Positions 26,738-36,622 of a stretch of 64,000 bases of DNA are shown in pieces; positions within the stretch are counted from its first letter, which is position 1, and the number at the start of each line of letters is the position of its first letter. Position numbers and translations under genes: made by a program. The DNA lies in assembly GCF_003052165.1 (NCBI RefSeq), contig NZ_CP024869.1:1832001-1896000 (forward strand). The letters are read 5' to 3'. Source of the stretch: Dietzia sp. JS16-p6b. GTDB lineage: Bacteria; Actinomycetota; Actinomycetes; Mycobacteriales; Mycobacteriaceae. The notes below the pieces were generated by a model. That model ran no database searches and was not told where the DNA came from. It saw only the letters and a list, made by a program, of their open reading frames with translations.

Positions 26738-27811
26738 TCAGGCCCGCCGGGCCGCCGGCGTCCGGGTGCGCGAGGCGACCGAGGCCCGGTGCGGGGTGGT
26801 ACCGGTGAGTCGCCGGAACGCGTGGATGAAGCTCGACGCCTCGGCATATCCCAACCGGATGGCGACGTCCTCGACGGACAGCAGACCGGTAGCCAACATG
26901 CGGTCTGCCAACTCGACCCGGACGTCGTCCAGCAGGCGTTGGTAGGAGGTGCCCTCCTCCGCCAGACGCCTCCGCAACGTCCGTGGACTCACCCCCAGTT
27001 CGGCGGCCACCGACGACATGGGTGCCCCCTGGGAGAGACGTCCGGTGATGGCGACGCGGACCCGGCTGCTCACCGGCCCGCGGTTTCGTCGGGTGGCGGC
27101 GAGGTCTCTGCAGAGCGCCTCCGCCACCGCCACCGTGGCGGTACTGCCCTGGGGGAGCGGACTGTCGAGGTGGGCGGCGTCGAATACGGCCGTGACCCCG
27201 ACCCCGCCCTCGGACGACGACGCCACCGGCCCCAGTCGTTCACCGTAGGCCTCGAGGGTGGGCGCGGATCGGCCACCGCGGAACACGACCTCGGTGAAAG
27301 GCAGGCCGCCGGGGACGAGGTCGCCGAGAACGGAGTGGATCGCGAAGAGATCCCTGTCCACCAGGAACTCGCGGACGTCCCCCGGAAGGGTCGCGCCCCC
27401 CAGGCGGGCCTCGATCCGGTCCCCGGTCGTCTCCACCGCGATCGTGCTGAAGATGTAGCTCAGGTCGATGAAGCGCAGTGTCGTGGCGATCACCTCGCGG
27501 AGTGTGGGGCTGGACAGCAGGGCGTATCCGAGGATCCCGAAGGTCGTCAACCGGTAGGCGGACCCGACCTCGGCGGCGAGCGCGGGACGGTGTCCCGCGG
27601 CCGTCCGGAGGTTGCGGATCGCGGCCAGCTCGCTCTGCGGCGCCACCAGCAGGTCGGGGTTCGCCAGGTCAGTGGGGCTCAGCCCGACCCCGCGCAGGAT
27701 CGCCCCCGCCTCGATGCCGAGAGCGCCGCCCGCCTCGACGAGTACACCGATACCGGTGGCCGATCGGGGAAAGTCCCAGTGCGGCACGGCGGGATCCTCC
27801 CAGGAGTTCAT
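26738..27811 (-). CDS. AraC-family transcriptional regulator
   Basis: A 357-residue regulator with an N-terminal arabinose-binding-like sensor domain (about 15-200, of the type common in mycobacterial AraC regulators) and a C-terminal pair of helix-turn-helices (about 255-345), including [19 protein letters not shown] and [19 protein letters not shown]. It is transcribed away from the flavin monooxygenase, with 70 bases between start codons, which suggests it controls that gene. Its ATG lies 7 bases after CATAAT, so the mRNA is probably leaderless. The ligand is unknown. It is inserted between aroC and aroE. Confidence 0.9.
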   Translation of the reverse strand: MNSWEDPAVPHWDFPRSATGIGVLVEAGGALGIEAGAILRGVGLSPTDLANPDLLVAPQSELAAIRNLRTAAGHRPALAAEVGSAYRLTTFGILGYALLSSPTLREVIATTLRFIDLSYIFSTIAVETTGDRIEARLGGATLPGDVREFLVDRDLFAIHSVLGDLVPGGLPFTEVVFRGGRSAPTLEAYGERLGPVASSSEGGVGVTAVFDAAHLDSPLPQGSTATVAVAEALCRDLAATRRNRGPVSSRVRVAITGRLSQGAPMSSVAAELGVSPRTLRRRLAEEGTSYQRLLDDVRVELADRMLATGLLSVEDVAIRLGYAEASSFIHAFRRLTGTTPHRASVASRTRTPAARRA

Positions 27812-27818
27812 GGCCGGA

Positions 27819-27824
27819 ATTATG
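27819..27824 (-). promoter_or_regulatory. Predicted -10 hexamer (CATAAT) for leaderless araC-type regulator
   Basis: CATAAT on the minus strand is one base from the TATAAT consensus and ends 7 bases before the regulator's ATG, with no ribosome binding site between. It faces the monooxygenase promoter about 50 bases away. Confidence 0.5.
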
Positions 27825-27869
27825 GATTATCAGGCCGGGAAAGTCTGTGGCCACGCCGGGCCGGCGTCA

Positions 27870-27875
27870 TACGGT
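27870..27875 (+). promoter_or_regulatory. Predicted -10 hexamer (TACGGT) for leaderless monooxygenase
   Basis: TACGGT ends 6 bases before the ATG at 27882. No Shine-Dalgarno is present, so a leaderless transcript is likely. Confidence 0.42.
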
Positions 27876-27881
27876 CTCATC

Positions 27882-29402
27882 ATGACTCCTTCCCCCTCCC
27901 CCACGCAGACCACGCGACGGCGACCCCGGGTCCTCATCATCGGCGCGGGATTCGGCGGCCTGGGTGTCGCCTACGAACTCACCCGTGGCGACCTCGCCGA
28001 CGTGACGATCCTCGAGAAGGCCGACGACGTGGGCGGGGTGTGGAGGGACAACACCTACCCGGGAGCGGCGTGTGACGTGCCGTCGAACCTCTACTCGTAC
28101 TCGTTCCACCGCAAGACGGACTGGGGCCGTCGCTACGCGGAGCAACCCGACATCCTCTCCTACATCCGTGAGACCGCAGACCGGTTCGGTCTCCGTGACA
28201 AGGTGCGCACGGGGACCGAGGTGACCTCGGCGACCTTCGACGAGGACACCGCCACGTGGACGGTCCTCACCGACTCCGGCGACACCTTCGAGGCCGACGT
28301 CCTGGTTCCGGCCGTCGGCCAGCTGTCCCGGCCGGCCTACCCGGACATCCCGGGGCTCCAGACGTTCGCGGGGCCGTCATTCCACTCCGCTCGGTGGCGT
28401 CACGACGTCGACCTCACCGGCAAGCGGATCGCCGTTCTCGGGACCGGGGCCTCGGCGATCCAGTTCGTCCCCCGCATCCGCGAGGCCGCCTCCCATGTGA
28501 CGGTCTTCCAGCGCTCGGCGCCGTGGGTGGTGCCCAAGCCGGACCGGGCCTACACCGACACCCACCGTGCCGCCTTCGCCCGGGTTCCCGGCCTGATCCC
28601 CGCGATGCGCGGTGCCATCTGGGAGACCACCGAGGCGATCGGCCTGGCCCTGACCTCCGCGCGGCCGCTGGCCCGGATCCTGAGCGGGCTGGCCAGAGCC
28701 AATCTCAGGCTGACCGTCAGGGATCCCGCGTTGCGAGCCGCGCTCACCCCGACCGAGCCGATCGGGTGTAAGCGGATGCTGTTCAGCAACGGGTGGTACC
28801 CCGCGCTCGCCCAGCCGGACGTCGACGTGGTGACCGACGGCATCGCCGAGGTCGTGCCCGACGGCATCGTCACCGTGGACGGACAGCTGCACCCCGCCGA
28901 CGTCATCATCTACGGCACCGGTTTCAAGGCCACCGAGTTCCTGGCACCCATGACCGTGCGAGGGCGCGGGGGACGGGACCTGCACGAGCAGTGGCGTGAG
29001 GGCGCCCGCGCCTACCTCGGGATGGCCGTGCAGGGTTTTCCCAACATGTTCCTCGTCTACGGCCCCAACACCAATCTCGGGAGCAGTTCGATCATCCTCA
29101 TGATGGAGCAGCAGGCCCGCTACATCCGCCAGATCGTCGAGGGACTGGCCGAGGCGGATCGGCCGGCGGCCCTCGAGGTCCGCCCGGAGGTCGACGACGC
29201 CTACGACGCCGAGATCATGCGGCGTCTCGACGACTCCGTCTGGAGCGGATGCGACTCCTGGTACCGGGTCGGCTCGGGACGGGTCACCACCAACTGGCCC
29301 GGACTGGTCCACGAGTACCAGCGGCGGACCCGGACCGCGGACACGTCCGACTACGAGACCGTGACGGCACGTCGCCCGGACGTGGCGACGACGGCCGGTT
29401 AG
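27882..29402 (+). CDS. FAD/NADPH-dependent monooxygenase, Baeyer-Villiger-like
   Basis: A 506-residue flavoprotein expected to insert oxygen into a ketone or similar substrate. The FAD-binding GAGFGG is at 21-26 and the NADPH-binding GTGAS at 187-191. Between them lies FAGPSFHSARW (162-172), which fits the Baeyer-Villiger fingerprint FxGxxxHxxxW, though the following residue is Arg rather than Pro or Asp. GTGFKATEFL comes later. ATG 27882 begins MTPSPSP and agrees with a -10 six bases upstream; an in-frame ATG at 27810 is less likely because it would overlap the divergent regulator's start. It is one of only three plus-strand genes. The substrate cannot be told. Confidence 0.9.
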   Translation: MTPSPSPTQTTRRRPRVLIIGAGFGGLGVAYELTRGDLADVTILEKADDVGGVWRDNTYPGAACDVPSNLYSYSFHRKTDWGRRYAEQPDILSYIRETADRFGLRDKVRTGTEVTSATFDEDTATWTVLTDSGDTFEADVLVPAVGQLSRPAYPDIPGLQTFAGPSFHSARWRHDVDLTGKRIAVLGTGASAIQFVPRIREAASHVTVFQRSAPWVVPKPDRAYTDTHRAAFARVPGLIPAMRGAIWETTEAIGLALTSARPLARILSGLARANLRLTVRDPALRAALTPTEPIGCKRMLFSNGWYPALAQPDVDVVTDGIAEVVPDGIVTVDGQLHPADVIIYGTGFKATEFLAPMTVRGRGGRDLHEQWREGARAYLGMAVQGFPNMFLVYGPNTNLGSSSIILMMEQQARYIRQIVEGLAEADRPAALEVRPEVDDAYDAEIMRRLDDSVWSGCDSWYRVGSGRVTTNWPGLVHEYQRRTRTADTSDYETVTARRPDVATTAG

Positions 29403-29412
29403 GGCACCGCGC

Positions 29413-29433
29413 GACGGGGGCGCCGCCGCCGTC
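29413..29433. terminator. Candidate bidirectional hairpin between convergent monooxygenase and aroE
   Basis: GACGG and CCGTC enclose an 11-base G/C-rich segment that can extend the stem with one mismatch. It lies past the monooxygenase stop and overlaps the aroE stop. Weak, with no U tract. Confidence 0.3.
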
Positions 29434-30274
29434 AGCGACCGAGCGCGTCCGCGAGAGCCGCGGCCATGGCCTGGCGGGGTGCGGGCCGCCCGGTGAACAG
29501 TTCCACCTGGCCGAAGGCCTGGTGGAGGAGCATGACGTCGCCGCCGACCACAGGGATCCCGGCGGACAGCGCGGCGGAGGCGGCCGCGGTGGGCCAGGGG
29601 TCGTACAGGACGTCGAACAGGCGGTTGGCGTGTGCCACCAGGTGGGTGAGCTCACCGACCCCCGGTTCGGGAACGGTGTTGACGAGGACATCCGACCTCG
29701 ACACCTCGTCCGGCAGGGTCGCATCGGACAGCAGTACGGTGTGGATCTCCAGGCCCAGCGCTCGGCCGCAGTCGGCGGCGGGCGCGGCGTTGTCGCGGCG
29801 CGAGGCCAGCACCACGCGGGCCGCTCCGGCCGCCGCGAGCCCGGCCAACACCGGGCGGGCGGTCCCGCCGACGCCCAGGACGACCGCCGTCGGTTCGGGG
29901 GGCAGCTCGTCGAACCCGGCGAGTGCCCCGGTCACCCCGTCGACGTCCGTGCAGTCGGCGAACCAGCCGGTCTCCCGCCGGACGAGGGTGTTGGCGCTAC
30001 CGACGATCCGGGCGCGCTCGCTGACCTCGGTCGCGTACACGAGGGCGGCGAACTTGTTCGGCATCGTCACCGAATACCCCACACGATGGTCGGGAGACGA
30101 GTCGACCACGGCGGGCAGTTGCGCCTCCGTGCACTCGATCCGCTCGTAGGTCCACCCGTCGAGGCCGAGCGCCCGGTACGCGGCACCGTGCAGGACCGGG
30201 GACAGGGAGTGGTCCACAGGGTGGCCGAGTACCGCGGCCGACCGGGGCGAGCGGTCCGCGGCGCTATCGCCCAC
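29432..30274 (-). CDS. aroE: Shikimate dehydrogenase
   Basis: Reduces 3-dehydroshikimate with NADPH. The 280-residue protein has the substrate-binding start GHPVDHSLSPVLHGAAYRA (near 18-36), the catalytic Lys in MPNKFAAL, an Asp in DCTDVDGVTGAL, and the nucleotide loop GVGGTARPVL. Its start overlaps the mltG end by 11 bases. The ruvX-mltG-aroE order is widely conserved in actinobacteria. Confidence 0.94.
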   Translation of the reverse strand: MGDSAADRSPRSAAVLGHPVDHSLSPVLHGAAYRALGLDGWTYERIECTEAQLPAVVDSSPDHRVGYSVTMPNKFAALVYATEVSERARIVGSANTLVRRETGWFADCTDVDGVTGALAGFDELPPEPTAVVLGVGGTARPVLAGLAAAGAARVVLASRRDNAAPAADCGRALGLEIHTVLLSDATLPDEVSRSDVLVNTVPEPGVGELTHLVAHANRLFDVLYDPWPTAAASAALSAGIPVVGGDVMLLHQAFGQVELFTGRPAPRQAMAAALADALGR

Positions 30275-31436
30275 TGGACAGGACCCCGTTCGCGATCGCC
30301 TCGCTCTGGTATCGCTCGTGCTCCGGGTACTCGTCGGCGAATCGGGTGGTCCCCTGCATGTCGACCGTGACGAAGTACTTCCACTGTCCTTCCGCGGGGT
30401 TCTCCATCGCCCGGAGCGCGTCGAGGCCGGGAGACCCGATCGGACCGTAGGGCAACCCGTCCATGGCGTAGGTGTTCCACGGCGTGACCGCGGCCCGATC
30501 GGCGTCGGTCGTCGCGATCTCCTGGTCGGCGAGGGCGTAGTTGACCGTCGAGTCGAACTGCAGGCGCATCGGCTCGTCGAGTCGGTTGAGGATCACCCGG
30601 GCGATCTTGTCGAAATCCTCGAGTGTCCCCTCCTTCTCCACCAGGGACGCCGCCGTGACCACCTGATAAGGGGTCAACCCGATCCTCTCGGCGGAGGGGA
30701 CGAGGCCGGTGGCGTCGTACGCCTCGGTCGACGAGTCGATCAACTGGCGGAGGATCTCCACGGGCTCCGACTGCGGGTTGATGTTGTGAACGCCGGGCGC
30801 GATCAGCCCCTCGAGTCGACGCACCGGGTCCGGGGCGCCGCGGACCTCGTTGATGGCCCAGTCGGGCACCCCGAGTTCAACGGGGTCGGCCTGGACGGCG
30901 GCGTCGACGATCTCCTGGGGAAGCCGGCACATCGGTGGGGCGTCCGGCTGGTCGAGGTCCCGCAGACAGGTCGCGTCGGCGATGAGGGTGTAGATGCCCT
31001 TCTCGGTGCCGCCGCCGACCACGACCGTGTCGAGCAGCCGTCCACCGGGATTGACGTCCATGTAGCCGACTCTGCTGCGGGGATCGGACAGGGCCTCGAC
31101 CGCCGACGCGGCACTCATCTCCTGGCGGACCTGGTAATAACCCGGTTGGATGCCCTCGACCGACGTCCCGGAAGCTGCGCCCGTGAAGGCCCGGGTGCTG
31201 GCCACGGTGCCGATGTCATACAGGCGATCCCCGACCACTCCCAGGGTGTCACCCGGTTCGACGTGCAACAGGGCGGTACCGGAACCCCCGCCCTCGAAAT
31301 CCGGCGCGGCCGAGATCTCGCTGTTCGTCGCCCGGTACACCATCGCGGCGAAGGCCAGGACCACCCCGACCACGGCCGCGAGGAGTATGAACCGGATGGT
31401 GCCACTCGTTCGTGAGCGTCCTCGTGCCGCAGACAT
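30264..31436 (-). CDS. mltG: Endolytic murein transglycosylase MltG (YceG-like)
   Basis: Cuts nascent peptidoglycan glycan strands at the outer face of the membrane. The 390-residue protein has a short cytoplasmic N terminus, one membrane helix (about 14-34), then a LysM-like part and the YceG catalytic domain. The catalytic Glu lies in SLVEKEGTLEDF, followed by the family's ARVILNRLDEPMRLQFDSTVNY. The ATG has AAGGAG upstream. It follows ruvX by 91 bases. Confidence 0.95.
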   Translation of the reverse strand: MSAARGRSRTSGTIRFILLAAVVGVVLAFAAMVYRATNSEISAAPDFEGGGSGTALLHVEPGDTLGVVGDRLYDIGTVASTRAFTGAASGTSVEGIQPGYYQVRQEMSAASAVEALSDPRSRVGYMDVNPGGRLLDTVVVGGGTEKGIYTLIADATCLRDLDQPDAPPMCRLPQEIVDAAVQADPVELGVPDWAINEVRGAPDPVRRLEGLIAPGVHNINPQSEPVEILRQLIDSSTEAYDATGLVPSAERIGLTPYQVVTAASLVEKEGTLEDFDKIARVILNRLDEPMRLQFDSTVNYALADQEIATTDADRAAVTPWNTYAMDGLPYGPIGSPGLDALRAMENPAEGQWKYFVTVDMQGTTRFADEYPEHERYQSEAIANGVLSSGR

Positions 31437-31527
31437 CGTGCTCCTTATCCGGTGGTTCAGGGAGCTGCCCGCCGGACAGCATCGTGCGTCGTGTCAGTTT
31501 ATCCAGCCGGGTGGGTCGGGACGCCCG

Positions 31528-32001
31528 TCATCGGCGGGCGCGCCGTGAGTCGAGCCATGCCTGGAGCAGCACCACCGCGGCGGCCTGGTCGATCACGCCA
31601 CGCTGCTGTCGGGTGTTCCTGCCCGCTCCGTGCAGGGCGGCCCCGGCCGTCACGGTGGTGAGTCGTTCGTCCACCGTCTCGACGTCGAGACCCGGCGAGG
31701 CGGCGGACAGCGCCGTGACGAACGATCGCGCCATCGCCGTCGAGGCGGTGTCCCGTCCCTTCAACGAGGTGGGCAGTCCGACGATCACGCCGACCGCGTC
31801 GTGCTCCTCGACAAGCTCAGCCAGGCGCCTCACCTCCGCCGTCCAGTCGGGGTCACCACTGGCGACCCGAATCGTCTCGACAGGAGTGGCCAGAATCCCG
31901 TCGGGATCGCACGAGGCGACACCGATCCGTGCCGTCCCCACGTCCAGCCCGATCCGACGTCCACGGGTCCATCCGGAGGAACCGGTGTCGGATGCCGTCA
32001 C
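31528..32001 (-). CDS. ruvX: Holliday junction resolvase-like RNase RuvX/YqgF
   Basis: RNase H-fold protein, reported in E. coli to process the 5' end of pre-16S rRNA and proposed as a resolvase. The 157-residue protein has the metal-binding [12 protein letters not shown] (near 18-29), [11 protein letters not shown] in the middle and VDERLTTV then [11 protein letters not shown] at the end. The GTG start overlaps the alaS stop as GTGA, which fixes it despite a long open frame upstream. Confidence 0.93.
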   Translation of the reverse strand: MTASDTGSSGWTRGRRIGLDVGTARIGVASCDPDGILATPVETIRVASGDPDWTAEVRRLAELVEEHDAVGVIVGLPTSLKGRDTASTAMARSFVTALSAASPGLDVETVDERLTTVTAGAALHGAGRNTRQQRGVIDQAAAVVLLQAWLDSRRARR

Positions 32002-34658
32002 CCGGCGTCCCTGACGGCGGAGCGCAGGGCGGACACGGCCGCATCGATGCCGGACGGGTCGGTGCCGGCGCCCTGTGCCATGTCGGCCTTGCCACCACCC
32101 CGCGCCCCGAGCGTCGGTGCGATGGCCTTGACCAGATCTCCCGCGCGCAGACCGCGCTCCTGGGCGGCCGGGCTCACCGCGATGACGAACGGGACCTTGT
32201 CGGAACCCGCGGCGGTGAGGAAGATGACGCCGGCGTCCCCGCCGAGACGGCCCCTGAGGTCCGATGCGAGTGTCCGCAGGTCGCCCGCCGATCCTCCCGG
32301 GTCGTCGTGTGTCAGCAGCCGGATCCCGTCGAGGTCCTCGGCCGCCGACAGCAGGTCCCCGGCCCGAGAGGCGAGCTGGGCGGCACGCATCGATTCGAGG
32401 GCCTTCTCCGCCTCCCGCAACTTCGCGGTCAGCGCGGCCACCCGGTCGGGCAGCTCCTCGGCCGGTGCCTTGAGCGAGGTGGCCAGGCCCGACACGAGCG
32501 CACGTTCCCGGGCCTGATGTCGGTAGGCGTCCATGCCGACGTACGCCTCCACCCGCCGGATACCGGAGCCGACGGAGGCCTCGCCCAGCAGACTCACCGG
32601 GCCGATCTGCGCGGAACTGGCGACGTGGGTTCCGCCGCACAGTTCCATCGAGAACGGACCGCCGATCTCCACCACCCGGACCAGCGACCCGTAGTTCTCG
32701 CCGAACAGTGCCATGGCGCCCATCCGGCGGGCGTCGTCGAGGCTGGTCTCGATCGTGTTCACGCGATAGTCGGCGTCGACGGCGGCGTTGGTGATCTCCT
32801 CCACCTGGGCCAGGACGTCCGCCGGGATGGAACCCGACCAGTTGAAGTCGAACCGCATGTACCCCGGTTTGTTGAGCGAGCCCGCCTGGACGGCTTCCGG
32901 TCCGAGGATCTGCCGCAGCGCGGCGTGGACGAGGTGGGTGGCCGAGTGGCCCTGTGTGGCCCCCTTGCGCCACTCCGGGTCGACGGCCGCGGTGACGAGC
33001 TGGCCGGCCTCGACCTCGCCTCCCGTGAGGACGCCCTTGTGGATCCACAGCTTCTTGCCGATCTTCTGGACGTCGTCGACCTGCATCTGGAAACCGGCCG
33101 TGGAGATCATGCCGCGGTCCCCGAGCTGGCCACCGGACTCGGCGTAGAACGGGGTGCGATCGAGGACGAACTCGACCCTGTCACCCTCCCTGGCCACGGG
33201 GACGGATTCGCCGCCGGACACGATGCCCAGGAGTGTGGACTCGTCGGTGAGTTCGGTGAATCCGGTGAAGACGGTCTCGCCCGCGTCGAGGAAGTCGCGG
33301 TACACCGACAGGTCGGCGTGGGCGTGCTTCTTGGACCGCGAGTCCGCCTTGGCCCTCGCCCGCTGCTCGGACATCAGGGACCGGAAGCCCGCCTCGTCGA
33401 CCTGGAGTCCGGCCTCGGCCGCCATCTCCAGCGTGAGGTCGATGGGGAACCCGTGCGTGTCGTGCAGCGCGAAGGCCTGGCGTCCCGACAGGGTCGCCGC
33501 CCCCGACTTCCTGGCGTCCTGCGCGGCGCGTTCGAACAGCTGGGTGCCGGACTCGAGGGTCTTGAGGAAGGCGATCTCCTCGGCCACGGCGATGCGTTCG
33601 ATGCGCTCGTACCCGGCGACGGTCTCGGGGAACGACGGGCCGATCGCCTCCTTGACTGTGGTCATCAACTCGGCCATCGTGTCCCCGCCCGCCCCGAGCA
33701 GCCGGACCGAGCGGACGATTCGCCGCAGGAGGCGGCGCAGGATGTACCCGCGGCCCTCGTTGCCGGGGGTCACACCGTCGGCGATCAGCATGTACGCCGT
33801 GCGCGCGTGATCCGCGATCACCCGGAAACGTACGTCGGAGGCGCTGTCCGCCCCGTAGGTGCTGCCGGAGAGACGCTCGGCGGTGTCGATCACCGGGCGG
33901 AGCAGGTCGGTCTCGTAGACGTTCTCGACACCCTGGAGCAGGAACGCGACCCGCTCTATCCCCATCCCGGTGTCGATGTTCTGCTTGGGCAGCGGGCCCA
34001 GGATCTCGAACGCGTCCTTGCCGGTGCCCTCGCCGCGCTCGTTCTGCATGAACACGAGGTTCCAGATCTCGATGTAGCGGTCCTCATCCGCCTCCGGACC
34101 GCCCTCCGCCCCGTAGGCCGGGCCGCGGTCGTAGAAGATCTCCGAGCACGGCCCGCACGGTCCGGGAACACCCATGGACCAGTAGTTGTCCGCCATCCCG
34201 CGACGTTGGATGCGGCCCTCCGGGACGCCGACCACGTCACGCCAGATGCCATACGCCTCGTCATCGTCGAGATAGACGGTGACCCACAGCAGCCCGGGGT
34301 CGATACCGAACCCGCCGTCATCGACGGACGAGGTGAGCAGTGACCACGCGTGCCGGATCGCCCCCTCCTTGAAGTAGTCACCGAAGGAGAAGTTGCCGGC
34401 CATCTGGAAGAAGGTGTTGTGGCGTGTGGTGATGCCCACCTCCTCGATGTCGAGGGTGCGCACACACTTCTGGATGGAGGTCGCGGTGGCGTGCTCCGGG
34501 GTCTCCTGGCCCAGGAAGTAGGGCTTGAACGGGACCATGCCCGCATTGACGAACAACAGGTTCGGATCGTCCAGTACCAGTGATGCGCTGGGGACCTCGG
34601 CGTGTCCGGCCCTGACGAAGTGGTCGAGGAATCGGCGCCGGATCTCATGGGTCTGCAC
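31998..34658 (-). CDS. alaS: Alanyl-tRNA synthetase
   Basis: Charges tRNA-Ala and edits mischarged Ser/Gly. The 886-residue protein runs from [19 protein letters not shown] through the class II catalytic core (residues 1-250), the tRNA-recognition domain, and the editing domain with zinc motifs [13 protein letters not shown] and CGGTHV, to the C-terminal coiled-coil/DHHA1 region. GTG 34656-34658 is chosen because TGAGG lies at good distance and the residues match the family start. An in-frame GTG at 34668-34670 would add four residues. A TAGGCT -10 lies upstream. Confidence 0.95.
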   Translation of the reverse strand: MQTHEIRRRFLDHFVRAGHAEVPSASLVLDDPNLLFVNAGMVPFKPYFLGQETPEHATATSIQKCVRTLDIEEVGITTRHNTFFQMAGNFSFGDYFKEGAIRHAWSLLTSSVDDGGFGIDPGLLWVTVYLDDDEAYGIWRDVVGVPEGRIQRRGMADNYWSMGVPGPCGPCSEIFYDRGPAYGAEGGPEADEDRYIEIWNLVFMQNERGEGTGKDAFEILGPLPKQNIDTGMGIERVAFLLQGVENVYETDLLRPVIDTAERLSGSTYGADSASDVRFRVIADHARTAYMLIADGVTPGNEGRGYILRRLLRRIVRSVRLLGAGGDTMAELMTTVKEAIGPSFPETVAGYERIERIAVAEEIAFLKTLESGTQLFERAAQDARKSGAATLSGRQAFALHDTHGFPIDLTLEMAAEAGLQVDEAGFRSLMSEQRARAKADSRSKKHAHADLSVYRDFLDAGETVFTGFTELTDESTLLGIVSGGESVPVAREGDRVEFVLDRTPFYAESGGQLGDRGMISTAGFQMQVDDVQKIGKKLWIHKGVLTGGEVEAGQLVTAAVDPEWRKGATQGHSATHLVHAALRQILGPEAVQAGSLNKPGYMRFDFNWSGSIPADVLAQVEEITNAAVDADYRVNTIETSLDDARRMGAMALFGENYGSLVRVVEIGGPFSMELCGGTHVASSAQIGPVSLLGEASVGSGIRRVEAYVGMDAYRHQARERALVSGLATSLKAPAEELPDRVAALTAKLREAEKALESMRAAQLASRAGDLLSAAEDLDGIRLLTHDDPGGSAGDLRTLASDLRGRLGGDAGVIFLTAAGSDKVPFVIAVSPAAQERGLRAGDLVKAIAPTLGARGGGKADMAQGAGTDPSGIDAAVSALRSAVRDAG

Positions 34659-34703
34659 AGGGGGCCTCACTGGGGTCTTGAGGAGGTGGTCGGACGACTG
34701 CTC

Positions 34704-34709
34704 AGCCTA
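34704..34709 (-). promoter_or_regulatory. Predicted -10 hexamer (TAGGCT) for alaS
   Basis: TAGGCT on the minus strand lies between the upstream terminator hairpin and alaS and predicts a leader of about 40 bases. No T-box structure is seen in it. Confidence 0.4.
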
Positions 34710-34757
34710 CCGGCGGCACTCCGGCGTCGAGGAACGGACCGGAAGAGCCTTCGAACG

Positions 34758-34797
34758 CCCTCGGCACGGACCCCGCCTGCGGGGACCGTGCCGAGGG
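34758..34797 (-). terminator. Strong hairpin between the 51-residue ORF and alaS
   Basis: Two 19-base arms (CCCTCGGCACGG, one mismatch, then CCCCGC and the reverse) close on a 2-base loop. It begins 49 bases past the stop of the small gene at 34846 and ends before the alaS promoter, so it should end the small gene's transcript. There is no U tract. Confidence 0.6.
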
Positions 34798-34845
34798 GAC
34801 TGCCGGCGATCCGGCCGGCGATCTGACGACGCGCGAGTAGCCGTA

Positions 34846-35001
34846 TCAGCGCGGCATCGGGGGCAGGATGATGCCGAAGTTGGCGGCGGTGATGAACGCC
34901 TCCTGGGGAAGCAGACCGAGGCTGTGCGCGCCGGTCCCCCACACGCCCACCGAGGTGGCCACACCGACCAGGGTCGAGAAGATGCTCGCGATTCCGCTCA
35001 T
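34846..35001 (-). CDS. 51-residue hydrophobic protein of unknown function
   Basis: Not recognised. The ATG at 34999-35001 has GGAGGAATC directly before it, the best ribosome binding site in this neighbourhood, and a stop 51 codons later is followed by a strong terminator hairpin. The protein has no charged residue from positions 2 to 33, no cysteine, and a run of small and hydrophobic residues (IASIFSTLVGVATSVGVWG at 4-22), a mid-part with the only His and Glu, and the ending ILPPMPR. It could lie in a membrane or form an amphipathic helix without a cleavable signal. Small exported porins (PorA/PorH) of mycolic actinobacteria are of similar size, but I see no convincing sequence match. It lies alone between rarA and alaS. 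Confidence 0.62.
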   Translation of the reverse strand: MSGIASIFSTLVGVATSVGVWGTGAHSLGLLPQEAFITAANFGIILPPMPR

Positions 35002-35086
35002 GATTCCTCCGAAAAGTGCTCGACGACTTGAATGTTGCGCCCGTTCAGACAGGCCTCATGAGTTTCACATATTTCGACCCGGGCAG

Positions 35087-36436
35087 CTAGGTGGATCCGC
35101 GGACGATGCCCCGCAGTCGGGTCAGTCTCGTGCGCAGGTCACGTTCGTAACCGTGTCCGGTGGGCGAGTAGTAGTCCCGACCCACGAGCTCGTCGGGAGG
35201 GTACTGCTGCGCCACCACCCCCGCCGGCGACTGGTGCGCGTAGCGATATCCGACGCCGTTGCCCAGCCCCTTCGCCCCGGCGTAGTGACCGTCCCGGAGG
35301 TGACGCGGGACCTCCCCGACGCCACCGGCGCGCACGTCGGCCATCGCGGCGTCGATCGCGGAGATGACGGCGTTGGACTTGGGCGCCGTCGCCAGGTGGA
35401 TGGTGGCCTGGGCCAGGGCGAGGCGGCATTCCGGCAGCCCCACCTTCTGCACGACGTCCGACGCGGCAGAGGCGGCGAGCAGTGCGGTGGGGTCGGCCAT
35501 GCCGATGTCCTCACTCGCGTGCACCATCAGTCGCCGCGCGATGAATCGCGGATCCTCCCCCGCGACCAGCATCCGCGCGAGGTAGTGCAGGGCCGCGTCG
35601 GCGTCCGATCCGCGGATCGACTTGATGAACGCGCTCGTGACGTCGTAGTGCTGGTCACCGTCACGGTCGTAGCGCACCGGTGCCGCGTCCAGGCTGAGTT
35701 CGACCGTCTCCGGGGTCACCACCGCGTCCTCGGCGGCCCCCGCGGCGGCCTCGAGGATGGTCAGGCTGCGCCGGGCGTCGCCGCCGGAGAGCCGGACGAT
35801 GTCCTCCACGGCGGCGTCGGTCACCTCGAGCGCACCCCCGTAGCCCCGCTCGTCCGCGACGGCCCGCCGGATCACCGTCGCCACCCCCGCCGCGTCCAAC
35901 CCCTGCAGCTCGGCGATGAGCGAGCGGCTCAGCAGCGGGGCTATCACCGAGAAGTGCGGGTTCTCCGTGGTGGCGGCCACCAGGAGCACGATCCCGTTCT
36001 CGACCGCGGCCAGCAGCGCGTCCTGCTGGCTCTTCGAGAAACGGTGCACCTCGTCGATGAACAGCACCGTCCGGCGGCCGTGGAGTTGACGCGTCCGGGC
36101 GTCCTCGATCACCGCGCGGACGTCCTTGACCCCGGCGCTCAGGGCGGAGAGCGCCACGAAGTGCCGTCCGGACGTGCTGGCCACCAGATTGGCCAATGTC
36201 GTCTTGCCCGTCCCCGGCGGCCCGTAGAGGATCACCGAGGACCCTCCCCGGCCCTCGACCAACCGCCGCAACGGAGAGTTGGGTCGCAGGAGGTGCTCCT
36301 GTCCCACCACCTCGTCCAGCGTCCGTGGCCTCATCCGGACCGCCAGCGGAGACCCCGGGTCGACCCGCGGGACAGACCCCTCCCGCGGACCCGGTCGCGC
36401 ATCCCCGGCCGCGAACAACCCTGCGTCTTCGCTCAC
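35087..36436 (-). CDS. rarA: Replication-associated recombination protein A (RarA/MgsA-type AAA+ ATPase)
   Basis: AAA+ ATPase acting at stalled replication forks. The 449-residue protein has [15 protein letters not shown] (Walker A, about residue 80), [14 protein letters not shown] (Walker B), an Arg finger region near PLLSRSLI, and the C-terminal tetramerisation part with [16 protein letters not shown] and HLRDGHY. GTG 36434-36436 (protein MSEDAGLF) is preferred to an in-frame codon 48 bases upstream because TAGCCT lies 7 bases before it, as for leaderless genes. It is not followed by aspS as in some relatives. Confidence 0.92.
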   Translation of the reverse strand: MSEDAGLFAAGDARPGPREGSVPRVDPGSPLAVRMRPRTLDEVVGQEHLLRPNSPLRRLVEGRGGSSVILYGPPGTGKTTLANLVASTSGRHFVALSALSAGVKDVRAVIEDARTRQLHGRRTVLFIDEVHRFSKSQQDALLAAVENGIVLLVAATTENPHFSVIAPLLSRSLIAELQGLDAAGVATVIRRAVADERGYGGALEVTDAAVEDIVRLSGGDARRSLTILEAAAGAAEDAVVTPETVELSLDAAPVRYDRDGDQHYDVTSAFIKSIRGSDADAALHYLARMLVAGEDPRFIARRLMVHASEDIGMADPTALLAASAASDVVQKVGLPECRLALAQATIHLATAPKSNAVISAIDAAMADVRAGGVGEVPRHLRDGHYAGAKGLGNGVGYRYAHQSPAGVVAQQYPPDELVGRDYYSPTGHGYERDLRTRLTRLRGIVRGST

Positions 36437-36443
36437 GCGACCC

Positions 36444-36449
36444 AGGCTA
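36444..36449 (-). promoter_or_regulatory. Predicted -10 hexamer (TAGCCT) for leaderless rarA
   Basis: TAGCCT on the minus strand ends 7 bases before the GTG of rarA, and no Shine-Dalgarno is present. This supports the shorter start. Confidence 0.48.
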
Positions 36450-36551
36450 CCGACGGACCCCGACACCGCTTGGATGGTGAACATCAGGAGACGAACAGAC
36501 CGTCCGGGTGGTCCGGCCCGTCGCGATGGGGTTGAGTGGAACCCGCGTGTG

Positions 36552-36567
36552 CCCCGTCACCACGGGG
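36552..36567 (+). promoter_or_regulatory. Inverted repeat CCCCGT-N4-ACGGGG upstream of phosphodiesterase-like gene
   Basis: A perfect 6-base inverted repeat runs into TAGACC, a possible -10, about 55 bases before the ATG. It could be an operator or simply a hairpin ending rarA-side antisense transcription. Low certainty. Confidence 0.28.
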
Positions 36568-36622
36568 TAGACCTTGAGTCCGTACCCCTCCCGTCCAGCC
36601 CGCCCCCGAGGAGCCCCGCCCG

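Noticed and set aside
31929-34343. Plus-strand frame of 804 codons opposite alaS
   Set aside because: Shadow of alaS; no family motifs.
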